In this document: piece after piece, positions 24,577-37,575 of the stretch
Layout: each line of letters starts with the position of its first letter
Position numbering within the stretch: position 1 is the stretch's first letter
Source of the DNA: Pampus argenteus
Lineage: Eukaryota > Chordata > Actinopteri > Scombriformes > Stromateidae
Length of the DNA: 64,000 bases
Direction: 5' to 3'
Assembly: GCA_036937835.1 (NCBI GenBank)
Contig: CM072868.1
Coordinates: 10,021,001 to 10,085,000, forward strand
Made by a program: the position numbers and the translations under genes
The notes under the pieces: generated by a model
Told to the model about the DNA's origin: nothing
What the model saw: the letters and a program-made list of their open reading frames with translations, nothing else
Database searches by the model: none

Positions 24577-27313
24577 TGCAGAGCACATATATGCAAATCA
24601 GGAAGTGAAATGAGAATTTGGAAAACTTTTTTTTTTTTTAAATTGAGGGAAATTATCTTTTAAAATCTTAATTTAAAAAATTAAAAATAAGTTTCATGAC
24701 ATCCCCTTCAATTTCATATTTCACTTGCAGATTAAATTTGAGCTAAATTATTCAGCAAATCCACTAGTTTAAAAGCAACACTGGTGCTTAATTTATTCCA
24801 TATGATGCAGTACTAGAGGAATATCTGCTGACACTCATCTCTTCCCGGCATTAGCAGCGGAGCAGAGACAGCTGTGGAGACTGGCACTGGGCTTTGATAT
24901 GACCTCCCTCCTCTGTGTTTATTTGTTCTCCTCCCAAGTACCAGTTCAACAAAGAATACCATTATTGTTGTAGTTGTACCATCAAAAGGTAATGCATGTG
25001 GAATCACAAACATAGCAATGACATTCATTAAACATCTGGCATATTAAAATGACAAAATGATCTTTAAGCAACGTTTTCTAGAAATGTCACTTTTCTTGGC
25101 CATCGCCCTGTGGCCTTCAGCAAGGTGTGTGTCAATCTGTTAGTAGAGACAGACTCTCATTGTCTCGGATACTGAGGCCTACAGTCTGATAGTTTCAAAT
25201 TTGTGTGTAGAGGTCCCAGAAAGGCTGGGGTTAGCTTACACTCAAACAACAATCCAGGCTCTTCTTAAACAGGGTCCCCACTGGAAAACATTTGTGGGAA
25301 AAGCACCTTTAACACCAAAGAACACCCTCTGGACCAGAACTCAGGCTGGTAGGAAGCTGTCCTCTCTGTGCTCAGCTTGTTATCTCAAGCTTGTTCTTTG
25401 TTCCCTCTCACTGTGTGAATGATTGGAGGAATCGCTGTGATTCTGTGAAGTAGTGCATTACCCTGTGAGAAAGGACAACTTCAATGGCTAAACCCGCAGA
25501 CACAAGAGCCAAGAGTTTGTTTTTTAAGAGTCGGCCCCATCTATGAAAACACACACACACGCAGTGAAGATCTGGGTGTTATTTAACACACAATTTTTTA
25601 ATGTAGGCCTCATACAACAAGAGAAAAGCAGTACATTACAGAGGAGCAGGAGTTTTCAATCAATAACTCAAAACATGTATACAATAGCACCAGTTGCCAT
25701 GGTAACAACCGGACATTGTTCATCAATTTGAGCTCAAAATAAGGACACAGTAAGAAGAACACCTATGTTATGGAATTTAATACTATACCCCTGTGATAAA
25801 TTGTGATGTTGCAGAAAAACTATTTTTTATCAGTGTTTCTGATATAATCTGAATAATATCAGGTGAATTCAGGTATAGTTTATGCACCAAAAATAGAAAC
25901 CAGTTCATTTCAATAAATAAAAATAAAGGTTGTTCTGCAAAGCAAAACAGGGATATATATTAATGTATATCAAACAAGATTACATCAATGCAAAAGGAAA
26001 AGAGATTTTAACAGGTGAGGTTACTGCTCGAGGATCTACCTGAGCAAAGACATGTAGCTCAAGCAGGGAATTGGGACGGGGGGAAAAAGCGACAACGCAG
26101 ATGTCTCAGGTATCGTGAGAACAACAGATGAGAGACAAGGAGTCTGATGATAAAGAAATTAGAAAGGTGGAGACAAAAAAGGAAACTTAATACCACGCCT
26201 TAATGTGCCAATTCAGCAGTGCTTCACCCTTTGATTTTGTTTCTACTCCTGTTATGCAGCAGGATCAATGTACAAAAAGGCGTTCACTGACTACATGTTG
26301 CATTTTCACACACAAGGGACAATGTGTTTCACAAGAAGATAAAATCATAACACTGTTTGTCCAAAGAAAACTGTGTGGATAAAGGAAGGTGCTGAGTCAT
26401 GATGAAAAGAAAGAAGGAATGCAGGGAAGAAGGGAGAAATATTTCTGAAACTATTAATATTTTTTTGCTGAGGGCAAATTCCATGAAAGGCACATTTGTT
26501 CTAGGTTTAGGAATGACTGTGTCATTGTGTGCATAATAATAGGTGTACATAATTCACTCAAAGGCAGATGCAGATCACTCTTAACAATAATGTTTTCAAC
26601 TAACATGTTTAATTAGACTTATGTTAATTCATGTATATAGAAATGCTTGTTCTTTTATGCCTTACTTTTATTCTTGTATTTCCCGCAGCTTTAATGGCCC
26701 CTAAATCCTGTTTGATCTTATAGACCCTTATGAAACTAGGAGGCACTTCATAAAATATTGTATAGATTGACAGTTATATTGGTTTATATATACTATAGAA
26801 TCTATAGTATAGATGGTCTTGCTTTAGATAATTTTGCATTATATGTTTGTGTTATGTTGAATGTTTGTTGTATAATGTTATATTTCAGATTAGTGTTGGA
26901 GCATCTGATGTAAGACACATTTCTACAATGTGTTAGTGCTTTATGTATGGGAAAACATAGCCTTCAATAATTAGACCTTCATTAAAAAAAGATTTTAGGT
27001 TTACAACCGATGCCCATTAGCCAGTTCGCTCAAACACTCCTGAGCCTCCTGTCTGTTAAACAGAAGCGTCTGGCCTACAGCTATGATTTCAAAATAAAGG
27101 TAACTGCTCAATTTTACAGTTATGTCTATCTTATGGAGCACAAATGCTTAAATATGTAATCTTTAACAGTATTATCCTGACACGTTTTCAAAGCATCTGT
27201 TCACCCGTTCTAGAACAAGCTATTTGCAAAGCTTAGCTTATAGCTGTGCATCTTTTTTTTTTTTTTATCCTCCCCACACCCCTTAATATATTCTCTCTCA
27301 CACGACCCTCCCC

Positions 27314-27317
<4 letters not shown>

Positions 27318-27361
<44 letters not shown>
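27318..27361. repeat. (CA)n microsatellite
   Basis: A clean CA run of about 44 bp in the slc1a5-egln2 intergenic region. Confidence 0.97.
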
Positions 27362-27362
<1 letters not shown>

Positions 27363-28294
27363 GCCTAGGTTTTAATTATCGGCACACTGTGAACAACATC
27401 GGCGTGGGGGATGTATTTAAGGGAAACTTGTTTAACCTGCAACATATGTGGAAAAGCTGCTTTTTGTGCTTGTTTGTTGTGGTGTCACACACGTTTGAGC
27501 TTTAAATGTTTAACCCTTTGGCTTGTTTTTGCTCCATGGTTCAGTTCAAGGACCAAGGAACATCACGCTGTAAAATGCTGACAACATATTTTAGCATGTC
27601 TGCCAGTTGTGGTTGAAATCTGTTGTCTGTTAAATTTTGTAGATTGTGCCAACACTCTATATAGACAGTATGCTCGCACACAAAAGAAACATGTGATTTT
27701 ACATTCTTGTCGATCTTTGTAATTATCATGCCTTTCTTTATTCTCGGATGCTTTCTTCATCTGATAAAAATAAAGGAGCACTGACTGCAAAGGGAAATCA
27801 TTCTTCCTATCGCCTGCCTCTCCAGTTAGTCATTTGATCTCTCTGCATCTGTAATAAGTAGATTGTGTTACCTAGTAGAGGTCATACTTGTAGCTGTCAC
27901 TGCCTCTGGACACAGAAGCCTGTCAACATTCCTCCTGTGCCACTGTCAGAAGAAGAGGACAATAAACAATACATGCATGTCATTACCACGTTGTGTAAAC
28001 GTGTATACAAGTGTGTTTGTTTCGCTGTGTGTACTTGTGTGGTTGAATAAATGGCCTGTATTAGGCTGAGGTCAATCAATAACACAGAGAGGACAGCAAT
28101 CGTGTTTTCCTGTTCAGTGTGGGCTCTTTGCTTGACTGCATGCAGTTAAGTTTCATAAAAAAAAACCTTTAATGCTTTTAGTTTTTATTCTCACTATAAT
28201 TTAGTAAATTTAAGGATTATTTTGATGTATTTACATGGAAAATTAATGATTCACTCCTGCTCTTCTCCCTCATCATCTCTTGGTTACTCTAAAG

Positions 28295-28954
28295 CAATAG
28301 TTCTCAACCAGGGGTGTGGGGGCCCCCAGGGGTCCTTGACCAGAAAAATGGGGAAACGTTCATTTAGTGTTTAATTGGTCAAATTTCAGAACCTAACAGC
28401 TATCTGTCTGACAGCATATTAGCCTCTGGGGGCCAAGACTTCCTTATCCATTTTCTGGTCATTGTTCACAGTCTAATTAACAACTTGAGATGGTATAGAT
28501 GACATTTTGGCTAATCTATACACAGATATCTGCATATGAATACAGTCATACAGACAATAGCTGATGGATTTCAGGATTGCGTATCAGACATCAGACACAT
28601 TTTGCTCTCCACACAGACTGTGCATGCAACCAAAGCCCGCTCAAACATGATACTTGGACTATGACCACTTTGTGGCCATTAATAAAACACCACAATACTA
28701 CTTATTAACTACCATATCGCTTAAATGTAATATTCCATGGTTACCATATCAAGCAAGTTGTACAGATGAGGATGCTAAACAAGTATAGTGCAATGCATTA
28801 AGTGTCCAGGTTTTTCAAACTAAATTCATATTCATATTTCTGCATTTCCAGCAATGATTTATTTCAGTTGTCCGCATTCACATGCAATGGGGGTCTGTGA
28901 CCTAATGTGTATCAATTTAGTGGCCCTTGACATGAAAAAGGTTGAGAACCACTG
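28295..28954. mobile_element. Non-autonomous hAT-like element (about 660 bp)
   Basis: The left end reads CAATAGTTCTCAACC and the right end GGTTGAGAACCACTG. They are inverted repeats matching in all but two of 15 bases and resemble the CAGTGGTTCTCAACC-type termini of hAT-Charlie elements. The subterminal sequence is also inverted (GGTCCTTGAC near the left end, GCCCTTGACATG near the right end). Flanking 8-mers (CTCTAAAG and CTCTCTTC) share only CTCT, so any target-site duplication is decayed. There is no transposase frame inside. It is probably an old deletion derivative. Confidence 0.65.
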
Positions 28955-31900
28955 CTCTCTTCATACATGTTACTGTCAAGAAACAATTCACTCTCTGGAT
29001 TCATCCACCCAGTGCAGCCAGTTTGCATTACTACTGTCACAAGCTGCAGCACCTCAGGCTTTGCACATTCAGTTGATCTTGACAGCCAGTTACAATCCAG
29101 TTTTGGGACAACTCAAAATTATTTCAACCACATTCTTGTTTATGTCTTAGAGTTTAGATAGCTCTGCTGTGTCTTTAGCAGCACTTACCTTTACAACAAC
29201 ACATTTAGCTGCCAGAGTACAATTAACCATTGGCCAAAGGTGCATAGGGGGCTGAAGTAATGTCAGAGAGCAGATAGATGAATGTGAGTGAGACTAAAAA
29301 CACACAGAGAACACAATCTTCCCACAGGACTTCTGCCGGGAACATTCAGGTCTGGGTAGTACAAACCAGACTGAACCAGAGAGAGCTCTGATTTGCTGAG
29401 ATCAACACGCCCTTCTCACCACACCTCCTCCCCTCCCCCCCAACTTGTCTCCTTTACCCACACTTTAGCTCTGGAGTCATGCGATACTGTACGGCACGGA
29501 GGAGCTCAGAATCTCCCCTTTTCTCCCTCACTCTCATTTTCTACCTCCTACTCGGATCTCATTCACTGGTTTTCTTTGTGACTGGGTTGAAAGAACAAAA
29601 AAGAACTGATGGAAAAGACGGCATGATTGTTGTGTTTCTAATGCAATCATGAGAGGTTTTTTTTTTGCTTCTTTTTAAGCTTGACATGTCAAGTTCAAAT
29701 CTTTGCCAGTGATGCAAACAGTAATAAAATACTGAAATATCTAAAAGCAACCAGAATTTCATTCATCTCTTCACGTGCAGTGTCCACATGCTCTGGCATG
29801 TCATGAATAGCATACGTGGAACAGACAGACTTCTGTTCACTGCTGTCCCTGTGGCAGTTGACTCATAAATATGGGGGCTACTATAGGGAAAGTATTTGGG
29901 AACAGAGAGATTGAAATTGCTGTCTCCACCTGATCAAGCCTCAATATCACAATCTCAATCCCATCTGAGAGTACGACCATTGGTGGCTGGTTCCTGTTGT
30001 AGTTGCTTTAACTTTTGTATCGACCTAAATTAAACTATAAAGATATACAGTAGTCACGACAAAAATGAAGAATTGCCAATTACAAAAAATGCATTTGGCG
30101 CACACAGTTTACAATTGAACAATCACATTCATCCTAAATAGAAGCAAGGATAACCAAAGTTATCTATTACTATTACTTATTAAAACCACCCACATAACCT
30201 GATAAATTTACTAATCTAAACTAGCCACTACCTAATGTTGGATTGAATTTCATTACTATGCCAGGATCTGCACATAAATTGGAATACCCGAGAAGAAAGG
30301 AGGAGAAAAAAATGCAAAAATCTGTTGAGTAAAATAGGAGTAGAGTCTCTATTTTGGGGGATTTGGGGAAGGCCTCATTCACTGGACTTTTTCAGGTACA
30401 TAAATATGCATATGAGTATGTAGGCTACATCACAACTGTCTGGTTGAGATTGGTCCACTCTAGAGCAGAGGTCACTCATCATGTGTTTGCATAAGTCTAC
30501 ACAATGAAAAGCCACCTTGTATGTAGCCATGTAGCTTGTGTGTAGCCACCTTGTTTACTATTCCTCTCACATGCTGCTGTGTTTGGCATGGCTGATGTCC
30601 TTGACAAAAATATTGTCCCAACACTCAAATGGAAATGGAAGCACCAACAGTGTGGCAGCCAGGTCAGTAAATACCTACAGTACAGGAGCCAGAGTGGAGG
30701 ACTGCCTTATAAAAAAAAAAGCTGTAACAAAGAGGAAGAGATGACTGTCCCTGAGGTAAAAATGTCAACGCTTCCATGGCAATGATGATGTCATCACCAC
30801 CTGCTGGCTGCAGGAAGAGGCTCCATGTTGCTATAACAACAGATTCTGTTGGTTTGTAGACTACATTGTCTTGAAATTGTATTCTATTAAGTTCTATTGC
30901 ACAGAGTGAACTAGAGTCAGGAAATGACTTCTTCTTCTCCCCCTGAGTCTCTAATAATTGGAATATCTTTGCTCATTTCACTCTTAATCCTCGAGTACAT
31001 CCATAGATACTTTTCTCATAGCGCCACCATTTTAGTCCTCCAATACTGAGCACATAAAGCTGTAAGCTTATATCATCTGAGCCAGTTTCATAATAATTTT
31101 AGTTGTCAGCGCTATTAAAGGATTCTGCTCCAAATGAAAACACAGTCAGAGGTCTTCATGCTGACACGCTACACAAACACTAGTGATCAAGTTTCTCAGT
31201 ATTAAAATGAAAGCTGATAGGCTTGTGCATGTTTTCACTGGGATTTTAGTTTTCTGGAAAGTACAGCAAGCTTTTAAAAATAATACTCCACCTCTCCATA
31301 CATTTCCCTTCTTTCCTTCTGTCTCTGCCTCTCTCCCCTTCCCTCTTTCAGTGCACACGGCAGCCTAATCTCTTTACTAGAACTGATAATGCCTGTTTTA
31401 CAGATTAAACTGCTGCCTAATCAAACATTAGCTTCCCTCTTCTTTTGCAGTTGAATCTGCTTCCACAGCGGCTTTCTTCTACCTGTTGTGGACAACATAA
31501 TGACTTATTGGCTTGCCATGCCGTATTCGACAGCTGTCTGGGAACTCACTTATTTTGATTTAGTTTGGAATATCCGGGTGGCTTTACTGTATTGCTTTAC
31601 TGATATTGCACGCCACAGAAGTCGGCGAACATGATGTCGCATGTACCATCTCCCACTGCTTTTTTATAAACCAGACCTGAAAGAATCTTTGCCGAGGGGG
31701 CTCACATGGATGGACGCCAGCAGAGGTAAAGCTTGTGGGGCCCAGTGGAGGACCGTGCAGAGGTCAGACAGAGGGGTCAGACCGTCTAAGCCTCCCCCTA
31801 TGTTGGAGATGCCCCTGGGATAAGTGCTCAGACACACCCCATCCCGTGAGAACAGTCAAACTTCAAAGCTCCCCTGGGACACAGAGACGCATACAGATGT

Positions 31901-32126
31901 ATAAAGTCAAACATCTTTAACAATAGCAGTTATTCTACATATCCACACCTAAACAAACAACATGTGCACACACAGACACATACAGACAGATATCTGCATG
32001 TATGTATAGGAAATTATACGCAAAGAGCATTTATATATGCGCAACTCACAAATCTCTTGTGCAGACTCCCTATTTGTCACATTGCCTGAGAAAGTTTCTA
32101 ATGACATGTAAAATCAATACAAGCAG

Positions 32127-32130
<4 letters not shown>

Positions 32131-32165
<35 letters not shown>
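32131..32165. repeat. (GT)n microsatellite
   Basis: A GT run of about 35 bp, intergenic. Confidence 0.96.
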
Positions 32166-32168
<3 letters not shown>

Positions 32169-33355
32169 CACTTCGCACATGTGGATTTATGGGAAGACAA
32201 TCTATTGATTTGACTATAATAGATACACACCCTAAGAGGGATGGAGCCGACCGTCAGAAATACTATGCTGAGCACGAGATTCATCACCATGGAAACTACA
32301 GATGTGACCTTAGAGTAGAGGACACGTTAAAGGCGCTACTGTATATTCTGAACACAAATGATCTTACTAAATGATTTGCATGAGCATGGAGGGAACAAAC
32401 CCTGTATATAAATATTTTTGTCCTTTAATTTACTGTTTTGTTTATCTCTCTATTTTCTCTACAGTACTATACGACTACAATATTATTTGACTGGGAAGAG
32501 AAGTCACTTATAGACACAGTGTTCACTTTTCCCTTTCTTTTTGAGGGAAAAACTGAAAGAAGAGAAGATCTCATTACATTTTTTTTGACTAAAAATGAAA
32601 GTCAGATCTTGTCCTCACATGTTAGTCAAAACATTGAAAAACAACATGAATGCAATTAAACATACACACACACTAATACAATCACAGTATATAATATGTG
32701 CCGAGTGATTGCACTGACAAGAAGACATCGATTTGACAGTTACACACTTCACCAGAGATGATAATATTTGCCAGAAATACAAATGATGAGCAGTTTCTCA
32801 GGTGGTCATTATACATATAGAAAACACATGGAGGTTAAATTTAAGCTGCTTCACAGTTAAAAAAAAAAATAGCAGTAAAGTAAAATATTATACTTCATAA
32901 GCTTGAAAATAGGTTGATTGCATACATGGAGTGGAAACAATAGTACATTTTTACAATCATGTGATGGAAACTAGTTGTACAACAATAGATGTTACTACAT
33001 TTGTAGAGCTCTTGCAAATTTTGTAAAGATGAATTTTGTCAGAATCAGTTTTTGAGTTTGTGTTGTGTGTCATATTGGATTATTAAGGCAAACCTATGTT
33101 TATGTATATGATAAGAATTATGTTTTTGTACCATATTGTATTCAACATTTTAGTCAAAACAATCTACTTACATGTTTTTAACGCATATTTGACTTCTCCA
33201 TGACATGACATTTGAAACATCCAGGCTCCATCTTTCATCTCCATTCAGAAAAACTATGGTTTGACTGGAAAGAGAGTGTCACATTGTTATTCTCTTACTC
33301 AGAGAACTCAGTGTTCCTTGGCACAAAGGTGAAGCCTCTGCAGTTTTGCCTCAAG

Positions 33356-33404
33356 TCAAGTCAATTTTATTTATTCAGCACTAAATCACAATAAAGGTTG
33401 TCTC
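33356..33404. repeat. Teleost interspersed-repeat fragment
   Basis: The sequence around AAGTCAATTTTATTTATTCAG followed by CACTAAATCACAATAAAGG resembles a segment dispersed widely in percomorph genomes (usual form: TCAATTTTATTTATATAGC then CCAAATCACAA). Recognition is from memory of that pattern. No borders or duplication are visible. Confidence 0.4.
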
Positions 33405-33881
33405 ATCACAAAAAAAAGTTCAACTGCCACTAAAAAGTGAAAATAACGATGGTGAACAGATGCCAAGATGAGGAGAATGATAAAGAGAAAGAAAGGTGGA
33501 GTAGCCATGCAGCAATGTTGTTTCAACTGACGAAGACCTGGTTTAAAGTAAAGGGTCAGGGTTCGGCATAAAGAAATGAATCAGTCAATGCAATGACATC
33601 TGAGGAGATCGAAATCTATCATGGCAAGCGTGTGTATGACAGGAAATGTTCCAAACCGCCTGTTGCTGCAGGGTGTGTGGCGGTAGAGCACCTGGTTGTA
33701 ACTGTTGCCCTCATTAAATCTCTTCAAACAGGTGTGCAACCTCTTTCTCATTTGGTAGCCTAGTTAATGGAAACAAGACAACAACAACAACAACGGACAC
33801 ACTTGTATAATATAAAGATGCTGACCACTGACTTAAAGTAATATGTAATAAGCAAACCACTATGAACCATGAGCATTTAGT

Positions 33882-33915
33882 GAGAAAGTTGTCAACTATG
33901 ATTGACAACTTTCTC
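33882..33915. repeat. Perfect 14-bp inverted repeat
   Basis: GAGAAAGTTGTCAA at 33882-33895 pairs exactly with TTGACAACTTTCTC at 33902-33915 around a six-base loop. It is intergenic, with no T-run or gene end beside it. Confidence 0.9.
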
Positions 33916-34104
33916 TGTTGTGACCACCAAATGTACGTTTTAAGGTGAATATTTACTTAAACAGTAAACACAATGTGACTTTTTGTCCCATCACATTTTA
34001 CATTTTGTTGCACTAAATTCCGAGATCAGGAGGAGAGAGGGGAAAAGGAAATGAGCCCACAAGAGAACAAAACCATTCATTTAGTGCATGACATGCACAT
34101 GTGT

Positions 34105-34106
<2 letters not shown>

Positions 34107-34167
<61 letters not shown>

Positions 34168-34173
34168 CACACA
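34107..34173. repeat. Interrupted (CA)n microsatellite
   Basis: CA repeats broken by AAAC variants, about 67 bp, intergenic. Confidence 0.95.
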
Positions 34174-35483
34174 AGGAATTTCCAGTGCTGTCAAATGCCA
34201 TGCTCGCTGTTTTTTGCTTTGATGTTGTTTCCTTAATAAATAAAAGAATGCCCACTCACTTTTTAGAGAGAATCACAAACAGCTGAATTAAACAATAAAA
34301 CAAAAGGTTGAATCATTTTTACTCTAAGATTTTAAAAAAATATTCATATTCATGTTTCAGTCCTGTAAGTTCTTCTTTCTTTTGCTCTGTCCCACAGTCT
34401 CTCTCCGTAAACATAACACTGGGGAACACAATTTTTGTTGCGTTAGGTCTGACAGCTGTTTTTACCTAATTTTTTAGTCTGGAATCCAAAACTGATCTCA
34501 ATTTGTCTCCGTCATGTCAAGTTTTTGAACTATAGGATCCCCGTTTTCTTATATACCTATGTAAATAAAACAATAAGATTGAATAGTTACAAGCTGGAAA
34601 TAGAACAGTAGAGATAAGCCAGCACAAATCTTCTTAATTCCTACTATGCTAACTATCTGTTTGCAGATATTGATAGTACTGACCTATTGGGAGCTGCACA
34701 CACACCTCTCACTGCACTGTCTCAATTGTGACTGTTGCCACGTAGCTGTAGATGAGTCAAATTGTAATCAGCTGGCACGTCTTACTACAGCCAATCATTT
34801 TGCTTATTCTTTACTATATTTGAAGGTGTGGAGAAGAAAACTCGACATGCCAATTTTAGTTTTAATTAGCAAAAAAAACTCAGAATTTTTTATTTTCAAA
34901 TTGTTCCCCAGTGTAAGTCATTTGTTGCATTCAACTTAATATATGTACCATACAGTATTTTAAACTCTTTCACTGAGACATAGAGGTAAGAAGAAACAGT
35001 TGGGTTTCTTGTTACCTCCATGATCTCATGCTTGTTTACACAGGAGTCTGGATGTCTAACATGCATACACACATTGAGTTATTGGGCACCAAGCCGGTGC
35101 AAAATGTTTCCATTATGTGAGTCTACATGCTTTTGACTGCACCTGCTAACATCTCACGTGATGGGTGTGTTTTCAATACTGTGGGTGTGTGTTTCATCAC
35201 AACCCACAATGGCAAAAGAATGCAGACAGAGAGGAGAACTTGCTAGTAGAGTTTACATGAAGTCAAACTTCACATGCCATTCATTACATTACATCACATG
35301 CAGCTGTTGACACGTGATGTTCTGTCCTCTGGTGGTCAGACGTGACATTACAGGAAGAATTAGTCTCCAACTGCAATAATGGCAATGTGCCACAAGGTGG
35401 TGAGAGATGACAGCTACATATTATACTGTAGCTGTTGCCACATGCAGAACAAGTAATATAATAACCATCACTGTGCTCTGTGT

Positions 35484-35740
35484 AGAGCTGCAACGACTAG
35501 TTGATTCATCGATTAATTGCCAACTATTTTGGTAAATCAATTCATCATTTTGAGTTATGTGAGAATATTTTCTTCTTCTTTTCTTTTCTCCTTTGGTCTT
35601 CTTTCACAGTAAACTGAATATCTTTGGTGAACTGTCATTTTTAAGGACGTCATCTTGGGCTTTTTTAGACAAAACAACAAATTGGTGAATTGAGAAAATA
35701 ACAGTTTATTATAACTATTAGGATGTTCAATACACTTTTT
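35484..35740 (-). mobile_element. Degenerate teleost MITE-like repeat, reverse copy
   Basis: It begins AGAGCTGCAACGACTAGTTGA and continues with ATCGATTAATTGCCAACTATTTTGG-type sequence, the terminal pattern of a very common teleost repeat with TAGAGCTGCAACGATTAGTCGA ends. It is the diverged reverse complement of 36500-36745. The right border is approximate. Confidence 0.55.
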
Positions 35741-36499
35741 AATGTGTGGTGTGAAAAGTGTCCAAGAGTTTTCTTCAGTATTCATTTGTCACATTTTTAC
35801 TTTCAAAGAATGAATGAAAAACAAAAAAAAACAAAGAGCCAAACATTGTACAGAAACAAAAACCTAAACAGCAGCATATTGGTCTTGATCTAAGTGACAT
35901 TTGAATTCCCCTTGGACTGTAACAAAGTGTAACATGGTTCATTGGTCACTTTGGAAACCAGGACTGTGCAAAGTGGAGGAGAAAGTTTGAGGAGCGCTTT
36001 CAAACAAGCAGCCAGAGTTACGAGGAGCATTGTTTCACTGTACGATTGTCTAATCCTGTTGTTTATATTTCTAATTTTCACTTGTGTGTCTCAGTTTGTA
36101 AAGTTTGTGTTGAGAGACAAAGAGGGGACTGTGCTACTGTGTAATAGTCCGCAGAGGGAATTTACTTCATTACGATAGTTTGTTTATGCGTGTAACATGT
36201 GTGTACATTCACTAATGAACACCATCTGTGTTTCCCTACCAGTATCAGTGTGTTTTAAAGGAACAGTTTATTTTGGCACACTCCGCTGTGATATCTTTGC
36301 ATCATCAAGAGGATGATGGCTAAAAGGGTCAGGGTGACATGCAAAATCAAATGTCTTTCCTTTGTATTTGTGTATGTGTTTATCACGTGTCGAGTGATAG
36401 GGGGATAAGGGGAATTCAACTTTGCTCTTAACATCTGTGCTTTTTTGTCTCACACACTCTTAAAAGCTGAAACATGTCTCATATTAACGTGACTATAAG

Positions 36500-36745
36500 T
36501 GACAGGGCTGAAAATGACAATTATTTCTAATAATCTTTCAGTGAGAAAATGCCAAGGCCTCAACTTCAAATTGATTTTGTCTGACAAAAAAACAAAAAAC
36601 AAAAAAACAAACAAAAAGACAAAGACATTCAATTTAAATAAAATATTAGAGAAAGGTGGTAAAGTCTCAAAAACTCAAACAATGAATCAATGATCAAAAT
36701 TGTTGATTAATTTCTTGTTGACTAACAAATCCGTTGAGTAATGAG
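36500..36745 (+). mobile_element. Degenerate teleost MITE-like repeat, forward copy
   Basis: It starts near CAGGGCTGAAAATGACAATTA and ends with AAAATTGTTGATTAATTTC followed by GTTGACTAAC. The interior (GAGAAAATGCCAAGGCCTC, ATTTTGTCTGAC, A-rich tract) follows the order of the family also present at 35484-35740, in the opposite direction. No coding capacity. Confidence 0.55.
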
Positions 36746-37533
36746 AGATATATGGCAGACGTGTGTCTACTATTATATATACAGTGACAAACACACAGAA
36801 CAATTCCACCTCATCTGTACCTCTTCAGTGTTTTAGCATGTCCAAAGTTATCATTATTGGGTTTATTATATTAAAATCCATCTGCAGATTTACTGCTGTT
36901 GAGTCTGCTGCTTTCAGCCCTGCTTCAGGTGTTGTATGTCCACTGATTTCTTACTTCATACTATATTTCATACTTCTTCTTGTAAATATTGCACAACTTA
37001 ATGATGCACTTTAATAATGTCACTTTGCACTTTGGTAGTGATATTTGCACCTTTTGTTTTGAGTATTTATTTGCTCTATTTATTAGATATTTATAGAATA
37101 TTGATCAAATTTTGGAGTCATTTTGTCTTCTAACATTTTAGACTCTGACTGTGAGAAACAACGTTAAAGATTAAGTTCTGTTTTGATTAAGCTCTTTGTG
37201 TATAAGTGTTACCATGTAAAGTGTGTACTGGTATATGGTATATATACAAAAAGACTCACCTGTTCTGTATCATGTCTCCTTCACGGTGTTCAGACAAAAG
37301 AGTCCCAGAGCCTACGAACACCAAGTAATATAGAGGTGAGTTTATAAGATGGTGTACATGTATTTATTTATTATAATTATATGGGTGTGTTTATTCTGGG
37401 AGGTAGATAGTCTATAGTAATTAGGCATAACTGAGTGTTAATAAAAGCATCCAATTTGGGGACCAGGGACATGATAAAATGCATTGGTAAATAAACACCC
37501 ATGGTTGGTACACCTTCCCATCATCTTGGAATC

Positions 37534-37575
37534 TGTTTGTTTGTTTGTTTGTTTGTTTGTTTGTTTGTTTGTTTG
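37534..37575. repeat. (GTTT)n tetranucleotide repeat
   Basis: About ten tandem GTTT units, intergenic. Confidence 0.96.

Noticed and set aside
24813..25028. Frame tested as possible ap2s1 exon near slc1a5
   Set aside because: None of the AP-2 sigma signature segments are present in this or any neighbouring frame.
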